A DNA stretch of 64,000 bases from Candidatus Eisenbergiella merdavium (GTDB lineage Bacteria; Bacillota; Clostridia; Lachnospirales; Lachnospiraceae): NCBI GenBank assembly GCA_019119595.1, contig DWWS01000074.1:29725-93724 (forward strand). Reading direction: 5' to 3'. A program made the position numbers and the translations under genes. Below the pieces are notes generated by a model that was given only the letters and a program-made list of their open reading frames with translations, was not told where the DNA came from and searched no databases. Of this stretch, positions 1 to 8,942 are shown piece after piece; positions within the stretch are counted from its first letter, which is position 1; the number at the start of each line of letters is the position of its first letter.

Positions 1-2
1 CC

Positions 3-1643
3 TTTGAGGATTATCCCTCCTCCGCTCATTTCAATGATTCCGAGGACTATGTGGAATATACGGAGGATATCTATGTGGGATACCGCTATTTCGAGACCAT
101 TCCCGGAGCGGCTTCCCGCGTGAATTATCCCTTCGGCTTCGGCCTTTCCTATACCTCGTTTTCCATCGATCAGATCACGGGAGAGGAGCGTGACGGGCGC
201 ATCCATCTGTCTGCCTGCGTGACCAACACGGGAGACCGGGCGGGAAAGGAAGTGGTTCAGGCCTACGTGCAGGCGCCGCAGGGAAAGCTTGGAAAGCCGG
301 AGCGGGCGCTTGCTGCTTTTGCGAAAACCCGTCTCCTTGCGCCCGGAGAGACCCAGAGGGTATTCCTTTCCTTTGAAACCGACAGCCTTGCCAGCTACGA
401 CGATCTGGGAAAGGTGGCGAAATCGGCTTATATCATGGAGGCGGGAGAGTACCGCTTCCATCTGGGAAATTCCGTGAGAAATACGGTTCCGGTTCCCTTC
501 GTTCATACGGAAATGACTGACCGGATCACGAAGCAGCTTTCCGAGCGGGTCGCTCCCGTGGCCCTTCCGAGTCGGATGCTGGCGGACGGCAGCTTTGAGA
601 TGCTTCCTGTCACCTCCGACGGAAGCAGGGACATCAATCCCGCGTTTGTGGAAGGCCTGCAGCCCCATAAGGGAAGCTGGCGGGATGAACTCGCCTTTTC
701 CACGGGAAAACCCGGGGAGAAGGAGGGCGCCCCTGAAGCTTCCAAAGCAGCCGGAGAAAGGCTTCTGCTGCAGGATGTGGCGGAGGGACGCTGCAGCCTG
801 GACGAGTTTGTTTCGCAGCTTACCAACGGACAGCTCATCGACCTGCTGTGCGGCCAGCCGAACACGGGCGTTGCGAACACCTTCGGCATGGGAAACCTGC
901 CGGAATACGGCGTTCCCAACGTGATGACGGCGGACGGCCCCGCCGGCGTGCGGATCCAGCCGGAAATGGGCGTATGCACCACCGCCTGGCCCTGCGCAAC
1001 TCTGCTGGCCTGCACCTGGAATCCGCAGCTCGTGGAGCAGATCGGCGCCGCCGGAGCCATGGAGATGAAGGAAAACAATCTGGGCGTGTGGCTGACTCCC
1101 GCCATGAACATTCACAGAAGTCCGCTCTGCGGCCGGAATTTTGAATATTATTCAGAGGATCCCCTGATCACGGGAAAAATGGCTGCGGCCATGGTGCGGG
1201 GCATCCAGTCCCGCCACATTGGCGCGAGCGTAAAGCATTTCTGCTGCAACAATAAGGAGACCAACCGCAAGGAAAGCGATTCCCGCGTATCCGAGCGGGC
1301 CCTGCGGGAAATCTATCTGAAGGGCTTCGAGATCGCGGTGAAGGAAGCGCAGCCCTGGACGCTGATGACCTGCTACAACCTGGTGAACGGGCAGTACGCC
1401 TCGGAACGTAAGGACCTGCTTGCGGGCATCCTGCGCGCAGAATGGGGCTTTACGGGCATGATCACCACGGACTGGTGGAACAAGGCGTATCAGTATAAGG
1501 AGATCATCGCCGGAAACGACCTGAAGATGGGAGCCGGAGAGCCCGACCGGGTTCTGGAGGCGCTCCGCGAGGGAAAGGTCAGCCGGGAAGAGATCGCATC
1601 CTGCGCGAAGCGGGTGCTGGAAACCATTCTGAAGTTTGACTGA
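3..1643 (+). CDS. GH3 beta-glycosidase, domain-permuted, 5' end outside window
   Basis: The frame is already open at base 3, so the gene is cut by the window edge; the GTG at 51 is not a credible start. The first visible residues (about 1-45, EDIYVGYRYFE) are the end of a GH3 C-terminal domain. A fibronectin-III-like domain follows (FGFGLSYTSF...GKEVVQAYV), and only then the GH3 N-terminal TIM barrel, with DGPAGVR, KHFCCNNKETNR and the nucleophile Asp in ITTDWW. This order (C-domain, FnIII, barrel) is the circularly permuted GH3 layout known from some clostridial and ruminococcal beta-glucosidases. No signal peptide can be judged. The likely role is hydrolysis of beta-linked oligosaccharides; the exact sugar is not readable. 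It ends just before a strong terminator. Confidence 0.9.
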   Translation, partial: FEDYPSSAHFNDSEDYVEYTEDIYVGYRYFETIPGAASRVNYPFGFGLSYTSFSIDQITGEERDGRIHLSACVTNTGDRAGKEVVQAYVQAPQGKLGKPERALAAFAKTRLLAPGETQRVFLSFETDSLASYDDLGKVAKSAYIMEAGEYRFHLGNSVRNTVPVPFVHTEMTDRITKQLSERVAPVALPSRMLADGSFEMLPVTSDGSRDINPAFVEGLQPHKGSWRDELAFSTGKPGEKEGAPEASKAAGERLLLQDVAEGRCSLDEFVSQLTNGQLIDLLCGQPNTGVANTFGMGNLPEYGVPNVMTADGPAGVRIQPEMGVCTTAWPCATLLACTWNPQLVEQIGAAGAMEMKENNLGVWLTPAMNIHRSPLCGRNFEYYSEDPLITGKMAAAMVRGIQSRHIGASVKHFCCNNKETNRKESDSRVSERALREIYLKGFEIAVKEAQPWTLMTCYNLVNGQYASERKDLLAGILRAEWGFTGMITTDWWNKAYQYKEIIAGNDLKMGAGEPDRVLEALREGKVSREEIASCAKRVLETILKFD

Positions 1644-1666
1644 AATCTGCGCCGCCGGGCGCACTG

Positions 1667-1720
1667 AAAAACCTCCCCGTTCCGTACACATGAGCTGTGT
1701 GCAGGAACGGGGAGGATCTT
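1667..1720. terminator. Bidirectional terminator between GH3 gene and SDR gene
   Basis: A 12-bp perfect stem (CCTCCCCGTTCC at 1672-1683, GGAACGGGGAGG at 1704-1715) is extended by GTACACA/TGTGTGC around a small loop. The minus strand has TTTTT right after the stem and the plus strand has ATCTTT. It sits between the convergent GH3 and SDR genes. Confidence 0.85.
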
Positions 1721-1745
1721 TGTCTGAAAGGAAAACGTCGGCGGA

Positions 1746-2522
1746 TCAGTCGGCCATCCAGCCGCCGCCGTCCACGTTTATGGTCTGGCCGGAGAGCCAT
1801 TTGCTCTCGTCGCTCGCAAGGAATACTACCACAGGAGCCACGTCGTCATAGGGATCTCCCGGTCTGTGGAAGGCGTTGTCCTTAAACGCCTCCATGGCGT
1901 ATTTCTGCATCTCGGGAAGCTGCTGGGACATGTTGTTCTGCGCGTTGTCGGTGAAACCGCCGGGACAGACGATATTGCAGCGGATATTATACTGTCCCCA
2001 CTCTCTTGCGACGGTTCTTGACAGGGCGCGGATCGCTTCCTTAAGCGGAGCATATTCGCCGGACATGCACGGGCTTTCCTGGCCCCAGCGTGAACCGAAG
2101 TTAATGATGGATGCACCTGCGCCGGGCTTATCCTTCATGTAAGGGAAAAGAAGCTGCATCAGATGCCAGGTGCTGCAGAAATCCACCTTCAGGTCATACA
2201 TGAAATCTTCCATTTTCAGGTCGATAAAAGGAGCAAGGACCACATGATGCACGTTGTTGATGAGAACATCCACGGTTTTAAAGTGCTCGATGGTCATGTC
2301 CACAAATTTCACAAGCTCGTCGTAATCAGCCACATCACAGGCATAGGAGATTACGTCGGCTCCCGCTTCTTCACAGAGCTTTCTGGTCTCCTCCAGACGC
2401 GCGGCGTTTTTGGAGCAGATCGAAAGGCTGGCTCCCTCGCGTGCCATCCGGATGGCAAACTGTTTCCCGAGACCGCTGCCGCAGCCGGTGATCACAACAA
2501 CTTTTCCGTCTAATTTACCCAT
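1746..2522 (-). CDS. SDR-family NAD(P)-dependent oxidoreductase
   Basis: A 258-residue classical short-chain dehydrogenase. It has the nucleotide-binding TGCGSGLG near residue 13, NNVHH in place of the usual NNAG, the active Ser in INFGSRW, the YAPLK (YxxxK) catalytic pair and a C-terminal SGQTINVDGG. FabG-like 3-oxoacyl reductases and sugar or polyol dehydrogenases share this scaffold; the substrate cannot be assigned. The start follows GGAGGAGG at about 2528-2535. It is transcribed alone, 117 bases downstream of the PucR-type regulator on the same strand, which could make it a target of that regulator (inference). Confidence 0.88.
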   Translation of the reverse strand: MGKLDGKVVVITGCGSGLGKQFAIRMAREGASLSICSKNAARLEETRKLCEEAGADVISYACDVADYDELVKFVDMTIEHFKTVDVLINNVHHVVLAPFIDLKMEDFMYDLKVDFCSTWHLMQLLFPYMKDKPGAGASIINFGSRWGQESPCMSGEYAPLKEAIRALSRTVAREWGQYNIRCNIVCPGGFTDNAQNNMSQQLPEMQKYAMEAFKDNAFHRPGDPYDDVAPVVVFLASDESKWLSGQTINVDGGGWMAD

Positions 2523-2639
2523 TTTGAAACCTCCTCCATATAAATGGTTTTTGTGTTTTCATTCTAGCATTTGCCCATTTTTGCATAAAGTCCATAAAAT
2601 GCAGGCAAAAAGGAGGAGAGGGGTATACAAAATGTACGC

Positions 2640-4115
2640 CTATTTTGATGCGGAAAAATAAAGCTGCCAGCGCAGAAGCAGCCTGCCCTCCGGAGAAAGA
2701 AGCTCGTCGCCCAGAAGCTCCTGCAGCCGCTTCAGCCTTTTCAGCAGGGAGCTCCGGTGCAGGTAGAGCGCCTTTGCCGTTTCCGCGATATTCATTTCCT
2801 GATCCAGATAGACCTTCAGTGTGTTCAGATAGTCCACCTGGGAGGCCGCGTCATAGTCCCTGAGCCGTTTCATCCCTTCGGTCTGAAGGCTCTCAAACGG
2901 AAGCGGGCCGACGCTGTTTCTTAAAAGCCAGGGGAGACGGAGCTCTTCAAAAAAATACCAGCATTTCCGGATGTCCGTTTCCCGCCCGACCGCAAGTGCG
3001 CCCGCCGCCTGACAATACAGATTCCGGCAGTCCATGATCCCGTGCCCGCAGGCGCTGATGCCCGCCATGAGATCAAGCTGGCCGAACCGCTGCTGCAGCC
3101 CGTCGGCCTGTGAGAGCTCGAAGCGCGGAAGAAAGCCGACCACCAATCCTTCAAACAGCAGACTGATGCAGCCGTCAAAGGAGCTTTCCAGGGCAAGGCA
3201 GAGATAGTCATAGGGAAGCATTTGCCGTCCGGCGCTCTGAAGCACCAGACAACGGTAATCTTCAAAATCCCTCCGGTAGCTCTCCGCCTCAAGCTGCAGC
3301 TGTCCGCTGATCTGTTTTTCCTGAAGCAGATCCTCCATCACCATCCGCAGGGCACGGCTGTGCTTTCCTCTTGTGCCGTGGTAGAAAACAAACAGCTCGT
3401 CCGCATATTGGAAGAAATGCTGAAAAAGAGCCAGGTCGCTTTCCCGGAAGCTGCGCCCATCCTCCATGACGGAGCAGGTCCCTTCATACCGTTCGCCGAT
3501 GCAGAGATTTTTACAGTAAACCAGGCTGCCGCCATACCGGCCGTCCTGCCCGGTAAAATAGCCCTGCTTTTGAAGCTTACCCAGGGAGTAATCCTGATTT
3601 ATGGTACGGATGATCTCGTCCGGAAGAAACTGACCCTGATAGTCAAAGCGTTCCCCTTCGCAGGCGTTGTAATATCTGGAGTCGGCCAGCAGAACCAGAT
3701 TTTTGTCATTGATCAGCAGACGGCAGCCGATCTTTCGGGCCCCGATCCCTGCCAGCTCGCTGAGATCCCGCCGCTGTGCCACCGCGTCCTGCATGGAATG
3801 ATCCCAGACGTCAAATTCCTCCATGATCTTCAGAAGCGCATTCATCAGCTCCTGGACGGAGCAGCAGTCCTGCACCACCATAACAGGCCCGGAGGCACGG
3901 GAAAAATCCGCGCCTCCGGAAGCGGTACAGACGACCGGCACCGAGAAGCCTTCCGGAAGAGTCTGGTTCTCCAGTACATAGATGTAGTCGGCGCTCCAGC
4001 GCTCTGTATAGAAACGGGGCGCCGCGATATGCAGCTCCTTACGCGCCGTCCCATACCGGCGCAGGGAATAAATTTCTGAAAGGGAATCAAAAAGGATGTC
4101 GAAGTTCAGTTTCAT
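2640..4115 (-). CDS. PucR/CdaR-type transcriptional regulator
   Basis: A 491-residue protein from the ATG at 4115 (MKLNFDIL). The frame is open up to a GTG at 4232 that overlaps the aroC stop, so 39 extra residues are possible. The C-terminus (about the last 65 residues: VDYLNTLKVYLDQEMNIAE...LYLHRSSLLKRLKRLQELLG) is the helix-turn-helix typical of the PucR family, which regulates purine, sugar-acid or amino-acid catabolism. The N-terminal 350 residues show no recognisable catalytic domain and are probably sensory. It follows aroC with little or no gap, so it is probably co-transcribed; functional linkage to chorismate synthesis is not evident. Confidence 0.8.
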   Translation of the reverse strand: MKLNFDILFDSLSEIYSLRRYGTARKELHIAAPRFYTERWSADYIYVLENQTLPEGFSVPVVCTASGGADFSRASGPVMVVQDCCSVQELMNALLKIMEEFDVWDHSMQDAVAQRRDLSELAGIGARKIGCRLLINDKNLVLLADSRYYNACEGERFDYQGQFLPDEIIRTINQDYSLGKLQKQGYFTGQDGRYGGSLVYCKNLCIGERYEGTCSVMEDGRSFRESDLALFQHFFQYADELFVFYHGTRGKHSRALRMVMEDLLQEKQISGQLQLEAESYRRDFEDYRCLVLQSAGRQMLPYDYLCLALESSFDGCISLLFEGLVVGFLPRFELSQADGLQQRFGQLDLMAGISACGHGIMDCRNLYCQAAGALAVGRETDIRKCWYFFEELRLPWLLRNSVGPLPFESLQTEGMKRLRDYDAASQVDYLNTLKVYLDQEMNIAETAKALYLHRSSLLKRLKRLQELLGDELLSPEGRLLLRWQLYFSASK

Positions 4116-4228
4116 GGATTCTGTACGCCTTTTTTCTGCCGCCCGGGAATTTCTTTTTAAATAAATGCTCCGCCCGGACATTGCTTTCTCATCTATAGAA
4201 TAAATGTTCCGCCCGGGCGGATGTCCGT

Positions 4229-5323
4229 TCACACTCGATAGAAATTCTTGATCCCATCGAGCCTTGCGGTCATGTTGGAGAGCAGGGCGTCGGCAAGCAC
4301 CAGGGCGGTCATGGCCTCTACCACGACCACGGCGCGGGGCACGATGACCGGATCGTGGCGGCCTCTGATGCGGATGGAGATATCCTCCCCGTTCCGGTTT
4401 ACCGTCTGCTGCTCCGAAAAGATGGAAGGGGTGGGCTTTATGTGGGCGCGCAGAAGGATCCGGCTTCCGTCGCTGATCCCGCCGAGGATCCCGCCTGCAT
4501 GATTGGACGCCTTTTTCACACTGCCGTCCTCCATGCGGAAGGGATCGTTGCTTTCCGAGCCGCGGGCAAGGGCCGCCGCGGTTCCGTCGCCGATCTCCAC
4601 CGCCTTCACGGCACCGATGGACATGACGGCCCCGGCAAGGGCGGCGTCCAGCTTGTCAAAAACGGGATCGCCAAGCCCGGCGGGAACGCCGTCCGCGAAG
4701 CATTCCACCACGCCGCCCGCGGAATCGGACTGCTTCATGCATTCCTCCAGAAAGCCTTCCGCACGGGAAGCGGCGTCCGCATCCGGCATGCAGAGAGGGT
4801 TCCGTGCAATCTCCTCCTCGCAGAAGCCCTCGCAGGCAACAGGCCCGATGCTTTTGGTATAGGCGCAGACCCGGATGCCGAGCTGCTTTAAAAGAAGGGA
4901 TGCGATGGCGCCCGCGGCGACCCGTCCCGCAGTTTCTCTTCCCGAGGAACGCCCCCCGCCCCGGTAATCCCGGAAGCCGTATTTGGCGTCATAGGTATAA
5001 TCGGCATGCCCCGGTCTGTAATAGGAAGCGATCTCGCCATAATCTGAGGAGCGCTGAGAGGTATTGGGAATCAGAAGGCTGATGGGAGTTCCTGTGGCCC
5101 TTCCCTCAAACACGCCGGAAAGGATCTGTACCGCATCCGCCTCCTTGCGCGGCGTGGAAAACCGGCTGCCGCCGGGCTTCCTGCGGTCGAGAAACCGCTG
5201 GATCTCCTCCTCGCTGACGGGAAGACCCGCGGGAACGCCGTCCACGACGACGCCCAGCGCCTTTCCGTGGGATTCCCCCCAGGTGGTGATTCGAAACTGC
5301 TTTCCAAATGTATTTCCGGCCAT
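4229..5323 (-). CDS. aroC: Chorismate synthase
   Basis: 364 residues, the usual size. It converts 5-enolpyruvylshikimate-3-phosphate to chorismate with reduced FMN, the last shared step of aromatic amino-acid synthesis. Family signatures are GKQFRITTWGESHGKALG at the N-terminus, the YRPGHADYTYDAKYGFRDYRGGGR-type block (His and Arg residues for FMN and substrate) around residues 105-130, and RGRHDPVIVPRA near the C-terminus. GGAGGAG precedes the ATG. No other aro genes are adjacent. It has its own promoter, back to back with that of tgt. Confidence 0.97.
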   Translation of the reverse strand: MAGNTFGKQFRITTWGESHGKALGVVVDGVPAGLPVSEEEIQRFLDRRKPGGSRFSTPRKEADAVQILSGVFEGRATGTPISLLIPNTSQRSSDYGEIASYYRPGHADYTYDAKYGFRDYRGGGRSSGRETAGRVAAGAIASLLLKQLGIRVCAYTKSIGPVACEGFCEEEIARNPLCMPDADAASRAEGFLEECMKQSDSAGGVVECFADGVPAGLGDPVFDKLDAALAGAVMSIGAVKAVEIGDGTAAALARGSESNDPFRMEDGSVKKASNHAGGILGGISDGSRILLRAHIKPTPSIFSEQQTVNRNGEDISIRIRGRHDPVIVPRAVVVVEAMTALVLADALLSNMTARLDGIKNFYRV

Positions 5324-5357
5324 AATGCTCCTCCGTTCCTGATCGGTTCATCAATAT

Positions 5358-5403
5358 CCTGACGGCCCGGCGGTATGTTTGCGCGCATGAACGAACCGTC
5401 AGG
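5358..5403 (-). promoter_or_regulatory. Stem-loop at the 5' end of the aroC leader
   Basis: CCTGACGG (5358-5365) and CCGTCAGG (5396-5403) form a perfect 8-bp stem. It begins almost exactly where transcription from the aroC -10 box (5407-5412) would start. A second partial pairing (GGTTCAT with ATGAAC) lies close by. This could be a 5' stabilising hairpin or a regulatory leader. Confidence 0.45.
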
Positions 5404-5406
5404 CAT

Positions 5407-5435
5407 ATTATATCCCGGATCGGCGGGACGGGCAA
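5407..5435 (-). promoter_or_regulatory. aroC promoter
   Basis: On the minus strand TTGCCC (5435-5430) and TATAAT (5412-5407) are separated by 17 bp. The -35 box lies two bases from the -35 box of the divergent tgt promoter. Confidence 0.7.
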
Positions 5436-5437
5436 GC

Positions 5438-5466
5438 TTGAATGCAGATTGCAGATATGGTATGAT
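5438..5466 (+). promoter_or_regulatory. tgt promoter
   Basis: TTGAAT (5438-5443), 17-bp spacer, TATGAT (5461-5466). The start of tgt is about 68 bases downstream. Confidence 0.7.
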
Positions 5467-5533
5467 AATAGGCGCTGTCCGCTGGCCTGCCGGCAGGCTG
5501 CAGCCGATAATACGTGGAAAGGGGAAAACAGAC

Positions 5534-6670
5534 ATGTATCGTCTGATCAGACAGGAAGGAAGAGCGAAGAGGGGAGAGCTTGTGACCGTGCACGGCACGA
5601 TCCAGACTCCTGTTTTTATGAATGTGGGAACCGCCGCGGCGATCAAGGGAGCGGTGTCCACGGAGGATCTGGAGCAGATCAAAACGCAGGTGGAGCTGTC
5701 CAACACCTATCACCTCCATGTGCGGCCGGGAGACGAGGTGGTGAAAAAGCTGGGCGGCCTTCATAAATTCATGTCCTGGAACCGGCCGATCCTCACGGAC
5801 TCCGGCGGCTTTCAGGTGTTTTCCCTGGCGACGCTGAGAAAAATAAAGGAAGAAGGCGTTTATTTTCATTCCCATGTGGACGGAAGAAAGATTTTCATGG
5901 GGCCGGAGGAGAGCATGCGCATCCAGTCCAATCTGGCGTCCACCATCGCCATGGCCTTCGACGAGTGCGCCCCTGCAAAGGCGGAACGGGATTATGTGGA
6001 AAATTCCGTGGCAAGAACTACAAGATGGCTGGAGCGGTGCAAGAAGGAAATGCAGCGCCTGAACGGTCTGGAGGATACCATCAACAAAAACCAGCTTCTG
6101 TTCGGCATCAATCAGGGCGCGGTTTATACGGACATCCGCATCGACCACGCGAAGCGGATCGCGGAAATGGAGCTGGACGGCTACGCCATCGGCGGCCTTG
6201 CGGTGGGAGAGACTCACGAGGAGATGTATCATGTGCTGGATGAAACGGTGCCCCATCTTCCTGTGGACAGGCCCACCTATCTGATGGGTGTGGGAACTCC
6301 CGCCAATATTCTGGAGGCGGTGGAGCGCGGCGTGGACTTTTTTGACTGCGTGTATCCCACAAGGAACGGCCGCCACGGCCATCTGTATACCAACCACGGG
6401 AAGATCAACCTGTTTAACGCGAGATATGAGCTGGATACGCGTCCCATCGAAGAGGGCTGCGGCTGTCCCGCCTGCCGCAGATACTCCAGAGCCTACATCC
6501 GCCATCTGCTGAAGGCGAAGGAGATGCTGGGAATGCGTCTGTGCGTGCTCCATAATCTCTGGTTCTACAATACCATGATGGAGGAGATCCGGGACGCCCT
6601 GGACGAAGGGCGCTTCGCAGCCTATAAAAAGGAAAAGCTGGATCGCATGAATGGCGGAGAAGAATCATGA
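5534..6670 (+). CDS. tgt: Queuine/preQ1 tRNA-guanine transglycosylase
   Basis: 378 residues from the ATG at 5534, preceded by AAAGGGG; the longer frame upstream is not needed. It exchanges guanine-34 of GUN-anticodon tRNAs for preQ1. Visible are LTDSGGFQVFSL with the active Asp, the nucleophile Asp in FDCVYPTRNGRHG, and the zinc site C-x-C-x2-C-x25-H (CGCPAC...LHN) at the C-terminus. yajC follows, the usual clostridial neighbourhood, but with 242 intervening bases and a probable separate promoter. Confidence 0.97.
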   Translation: MYRLIRQEGRAKRGELVTVHGTIQTPVFMNVGTAAAIKGAVSTEDLEQIKTQVELSNTYHLHVRPGDEVVKKLGGLHKFMSWNRPILTDSGGFQVFSLATLRKIKEEGVYFHSHVDGRKIFMGPEESMRIQSNLASTIAMAFDECAPAKAERDYVENSVARTTRWLERCKKEMQRLNGLEDTINKNQLLFGINQGAVYTDIRIDHAKRIAEMELDGYAIGGLAVGETHEEMYHVLDETVPHLPVDRPTYLMGVGTPANILEAVERGVDFFDCVYPTRNGRHGHLYTNHGKINLFNARYELDTRPIEEGCGCPACRRYSRAYIRHLLKAKEMLGMRLCVLHNLWFYNTMMEEIRDALDEGRFAAYKKEKLDRMNGGEES

Positions 6671-6713
6671 TTCCGGATCAAAATCCAGGATCGACGGGTG
6701 AATCGAATGGGGC

Positions 6714-6742
6714 TTGCGCGATTGGCATTTTTTGTGTATGAT
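6714..6742 (+). promoter_or_regulatory. Candidate yajC promoter
   Basis: TTGCGC (6714-6719), 17-bp spacer, TATGAT (6737-6742), in the gap between tgt and yajC. The remaining 170 bases before yajC are GC-rich leader without a gene. Confidence 0.5.
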
Positions 6743-6912
6743 TGTAGAGATAGTGTTACAGCGCGAAGCGTAACGGAATAAGGGATCCCTTAAAAAGGGA
6801 TTTTCCGGCCGCGGCGGATCGTCCGCGGCGCGGAGCAAAAGAAGCCGGTGCGGGCAGGACCGCACCAGAATTACGCCGCTCATGGCGGCAATTTTAGGAG
6901 GTTTGGAAAGAA

Positions 6913-7233
6913 ATGGGAATTTTGGCGACTGAAACGGCAGCGGCGGCAGGCACAGGCGGAATGATCGGAATGATTCTGGTCTATGTGGTCATCTTCGGCG
7001 CGTTCTTCTATTTTGTCATGTATCGTCCGCAGAAGAAGGAGCAGAAGAAGATGAACGCCATGCTTTCTTCCCTGGAGATCGGGGACAGCGTTCTCACCAA
7101 CAGCGGCTTTTACGGCGTGATCATCGACATCACCGAGGATACGGTCATCGTGGAATTCGGCAATAACAGAAACTGCCGTATCCCCATGCAGAAGGCGGCG
7201 ATCGCTCAGGTGGAGAAGCCGGACGGAGAATAA
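6913..7233 (+). CDS. yajC: Preprotein translocase subunit YajC
   Basis: 106 residues, the family's usual size. It is a single-span membrane protein of the SecDF-YajC accessory complex. A short N-terminal segment precedes one transmembrane helix (about residues 17-36, IGMILVYVVIFGAFFYFVMY), then the signature YRPQKKEQKK and the soluble beta-rich YajC domain (GDSVLTNSGFYGVIIDI). AGGAGG at 6896-6901 supports the start. secD and secF are not adjacent here. A hairpin terminator follows. Confidence 0.95.
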   Translation: MGILATETAAAAGTGGMIGMILVYVVIFGAFFYFVMYRPQKKEQKKMNAMLSSLEIGDSVLTNSGFYGVIIDITEDTVIVEFGNNRNCRIPMQKAAIAQVEKPDGE

Positions 7234-7292
7234 AGCGGAAAGCTATTCGCTGTGGATATACCGAAAAGAGAATTCATTACTGCAGGTTATTT

Positions 7293-7328
7293 CAGCCATA
7301 TCGAAAGGATATGGCTGATTTTGTTTTC
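7293..7328 (+). terminator. yajC terminator
   Basis: A perfect 10-bp stem, CAGCCATATC (7293-7302) and GATATGGCTG (7308-7317), with a 5-base loop, followed by ATTTTGTTTTC. Confidence 0.85.
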
Positions 7329-7343
7329 ACAGCTTCTTTTTTG

Positions 7344-7372
7344 TTGAAATTCGATATTCAATAAGATATTAT
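7344..7372 (+). promoter_or_regulatory. Promoter of the leuB-ilvD-ilvB operon
   Basis: TTGAAA (7344-7349), exactly 17 bp, TATTAT (7367-7372). It lies 384 bases before the leuB ATG, so the transcript carries a long leader. Confidence 0.75.
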
Positions 7373-7378
7373 AGAAGA

Positions 7379-7755
7379 AATAGTTTCTGCTCATGGGCCA
7401 GCCGCAAACACTTGCTGTTTGCGGCGTAAGAACATGATACAGATGTGAGCGGGCTCTTTTTGCGAAGCAAAATCCGGAATGAGCCCGCGAATGCTCCTGT
7501 TCATGGGGCACCCGTGAACAGGAACATACTCATGGAACGGATTTCTGTGAGAGATTCCCCGCGAAGCGCAGGGGAGGAATGCCGGGCATCGGATGTGAAA
7601 ACGTCCATCGTCCGGCGTTCCCGTATACAGGAGATCTTTTCCGGCCTGCATAGCCGGCCGGCAGTCCTGTGCGTTCCTCCGTGTAAAACGTTTCGCATAG
7701 CGGAAAAAAAGAAAAGAATGAAAGCGCCGCCTGCGCGGCAGAAAAGGAGCAGAAT
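7379..7755 (+). promoter_or_regulatory. Hairpin-rich leader RNA upstream of leuB
   Basis: About 375 transcribed bases without a convincing gene. Successive stems are GCCGCAAACA/TGTTTGCGGC (7401-7425); GCGGGCTC/GAGCCCGC (7449-7488) enclosing TTTTGC/GCAAAA; CCTGTTCA/TGAACAGG (7496-7522) enclosing GGG/CCC; CCCC-GCG/CGC-GGGG near 7556-7575; GCCGGGC/GTCCGGC near 7587-7623 with a symmetric internal loop; and GCCGC/GCGGC just before the leuB ribosome site. No T-box sequence, U-run terminator or branched-chain-codon leader peptide was found, so the mode of control is unknown. Confidence 0.55.
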
Positions 7756-8889
7756 ATGAAGCTGAATATCGGATGCATTTCCGGCGACGGCATCGGGCCG
7801 GAGATCGTAGGAGAAGCGAGAAAGGTGCTTGACGCCGTAGCTGTGAAATATGGACATGAGATTTCTTACAGGGAGATTTTGCTTGGCGGAGCGTCCATCG
7901 ACGCGCACGGCGTTCCGCTGACCCCGGAGGCCGTTGGGGCGGCAAGGGAGAGCGACGCTGTGCTGATGGGCTCCATCGGCGGAGACGCGAATACCTCGCC
8001 CTGGTATCAGCTTCCGCCGGACCGCCGCCCGGAGGCAGGCCTTCTTGCCATCCGCAAGGAGCTTGGGCTGTTTGCCAATCTTCGGCCCGCGGTGCTTTAT
8101 GAGGAGCTTGCGGACGCCTGCCCGCTGAAGAAGGAAACCAGCGAAGCGGGCTTTGACCTGCTGATCATGAGAGAGCTGACCGGCGGCCTGTATTTCGGAG
8201 AAAGAAGGACCACGGTGGAGAACGGCCTGCGCACCGCGGTTGACACCCTGGTTTATAATGAAAACGAGATTCGCCGGATCGCCGTGAAGGCCTTTGACAT
8301 CGCGCGTAAGCGCAGGGGAAGGGTGACAAGCGTGGATAAGGCGAACGTGCTGGATTCGTCCCGCCTGTGGAGAGCGGTGGTGAACGAGGTGGCGAAGGAT
8401 TACACGGACGTGGAGCTTTCCCACATGCTGGTTGACAACTGCGCCATGCAGCTCGTGAAGGATCCCGCGCAGTTCGACGTGATCCTGACCGAGAACATGT
8501 TCGGAGACATTCTTTCCGACGAGGCCAGCATGGTCACTGGCTCCATCGGCATGCTGGCGAGCGCCAGCCTGAACGATACGAAATTCGGCCTGTATGAGCC
8601 GAGCCACGGCAGCGCGCCGGACATCGCGGGAAAGAACATCGCGAATCCCATCGCCACCATCTTAAGCGCGTCCATGATGCTGCGTTACAGCTTCGACCTG
8701 GACAAAGAGGCGGACGATATCGAGCGGGCGGTGAAGCAGGTATTGAAGGAAGGATACCGGACGTCGGACATCATGCCGGAGGGAGGCGGAAGTCTTTCCG
8801 GTGAAGGCACATCCGAAACGGCCGCGGCGGCTTCTGTTAAAAAATGCACCTGCAGCGAGATGGGAAGCCTGATCGCGCAGAGGATCTGA
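7756..8889 (+). CDS. leuB: 3-isopropylmalate dehydrogenase
   Basis: 377 residues, preceded by AAAAGGAG. It oxidatively decarboxylates 3-isopropylmalate with NAD+ in leucine synthesis. The isocitrate/isopropylmalate dehydrogenase signatures are clear: GDGIGPEIV near the N-terminus, LFANLRP, the catalytic Lys/Asp regions ([40 protein letters not shown]) and [19 protein letters not shown]. The C-terminal 35 residues ([19 protein letters not shown]...) are a slightly long, low-complexity tail. leuA, leuC and leuD are not adjacent. It is first gene of an operon with ilvD and ilvB. Confidence 0.97.
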   Translation: MKLNIGCISGDGIGPEIVGEARKVLDAVAVKYGHEISYREILLGGASIDAHGVPLTPEAVGAARESDAVLMGSIGGDANTSPWYQLPPDRRPEAGLLAIRKELGLFANLRPAVLYEELADACPLKKETSEAGFDLLIMRELTGGLYFGERRTTVENGLRTAVDTLVYNENEIRRIAVKAFDIARKRRGRVTSVDKANVLDSSRLWRAVVNEVAKDYTDVELSHMLVDNCAMQLVKDPAQFDVILTENMFGDILSDEASMVTGSIGMLASASLNDTKFGLYEPSHGSAPDIAGKNIANPIATILSASMMLRYSFDLDKEADDIERAVKQVLKEGYRTSDIMPEGGGSLSGEGTSETAAAASVKKCTCSEMGSLIAQRI

Positions 8890-8942
8890 ACCGGTGCAGG
8901 GAACCGTTTTGAATAAAGAAATCAGAAAGGAAGTAAGAGGCA

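Noticed and set aside
7379..7755. T-box or leader-peptide attenuator for leuB
   Set aside because: No T-box bulge sequence, no U-run terminator and no run of Leu, Ile or Val codons was found; the 104-codon frame at 7445 has no ribosome site and no homology signal.
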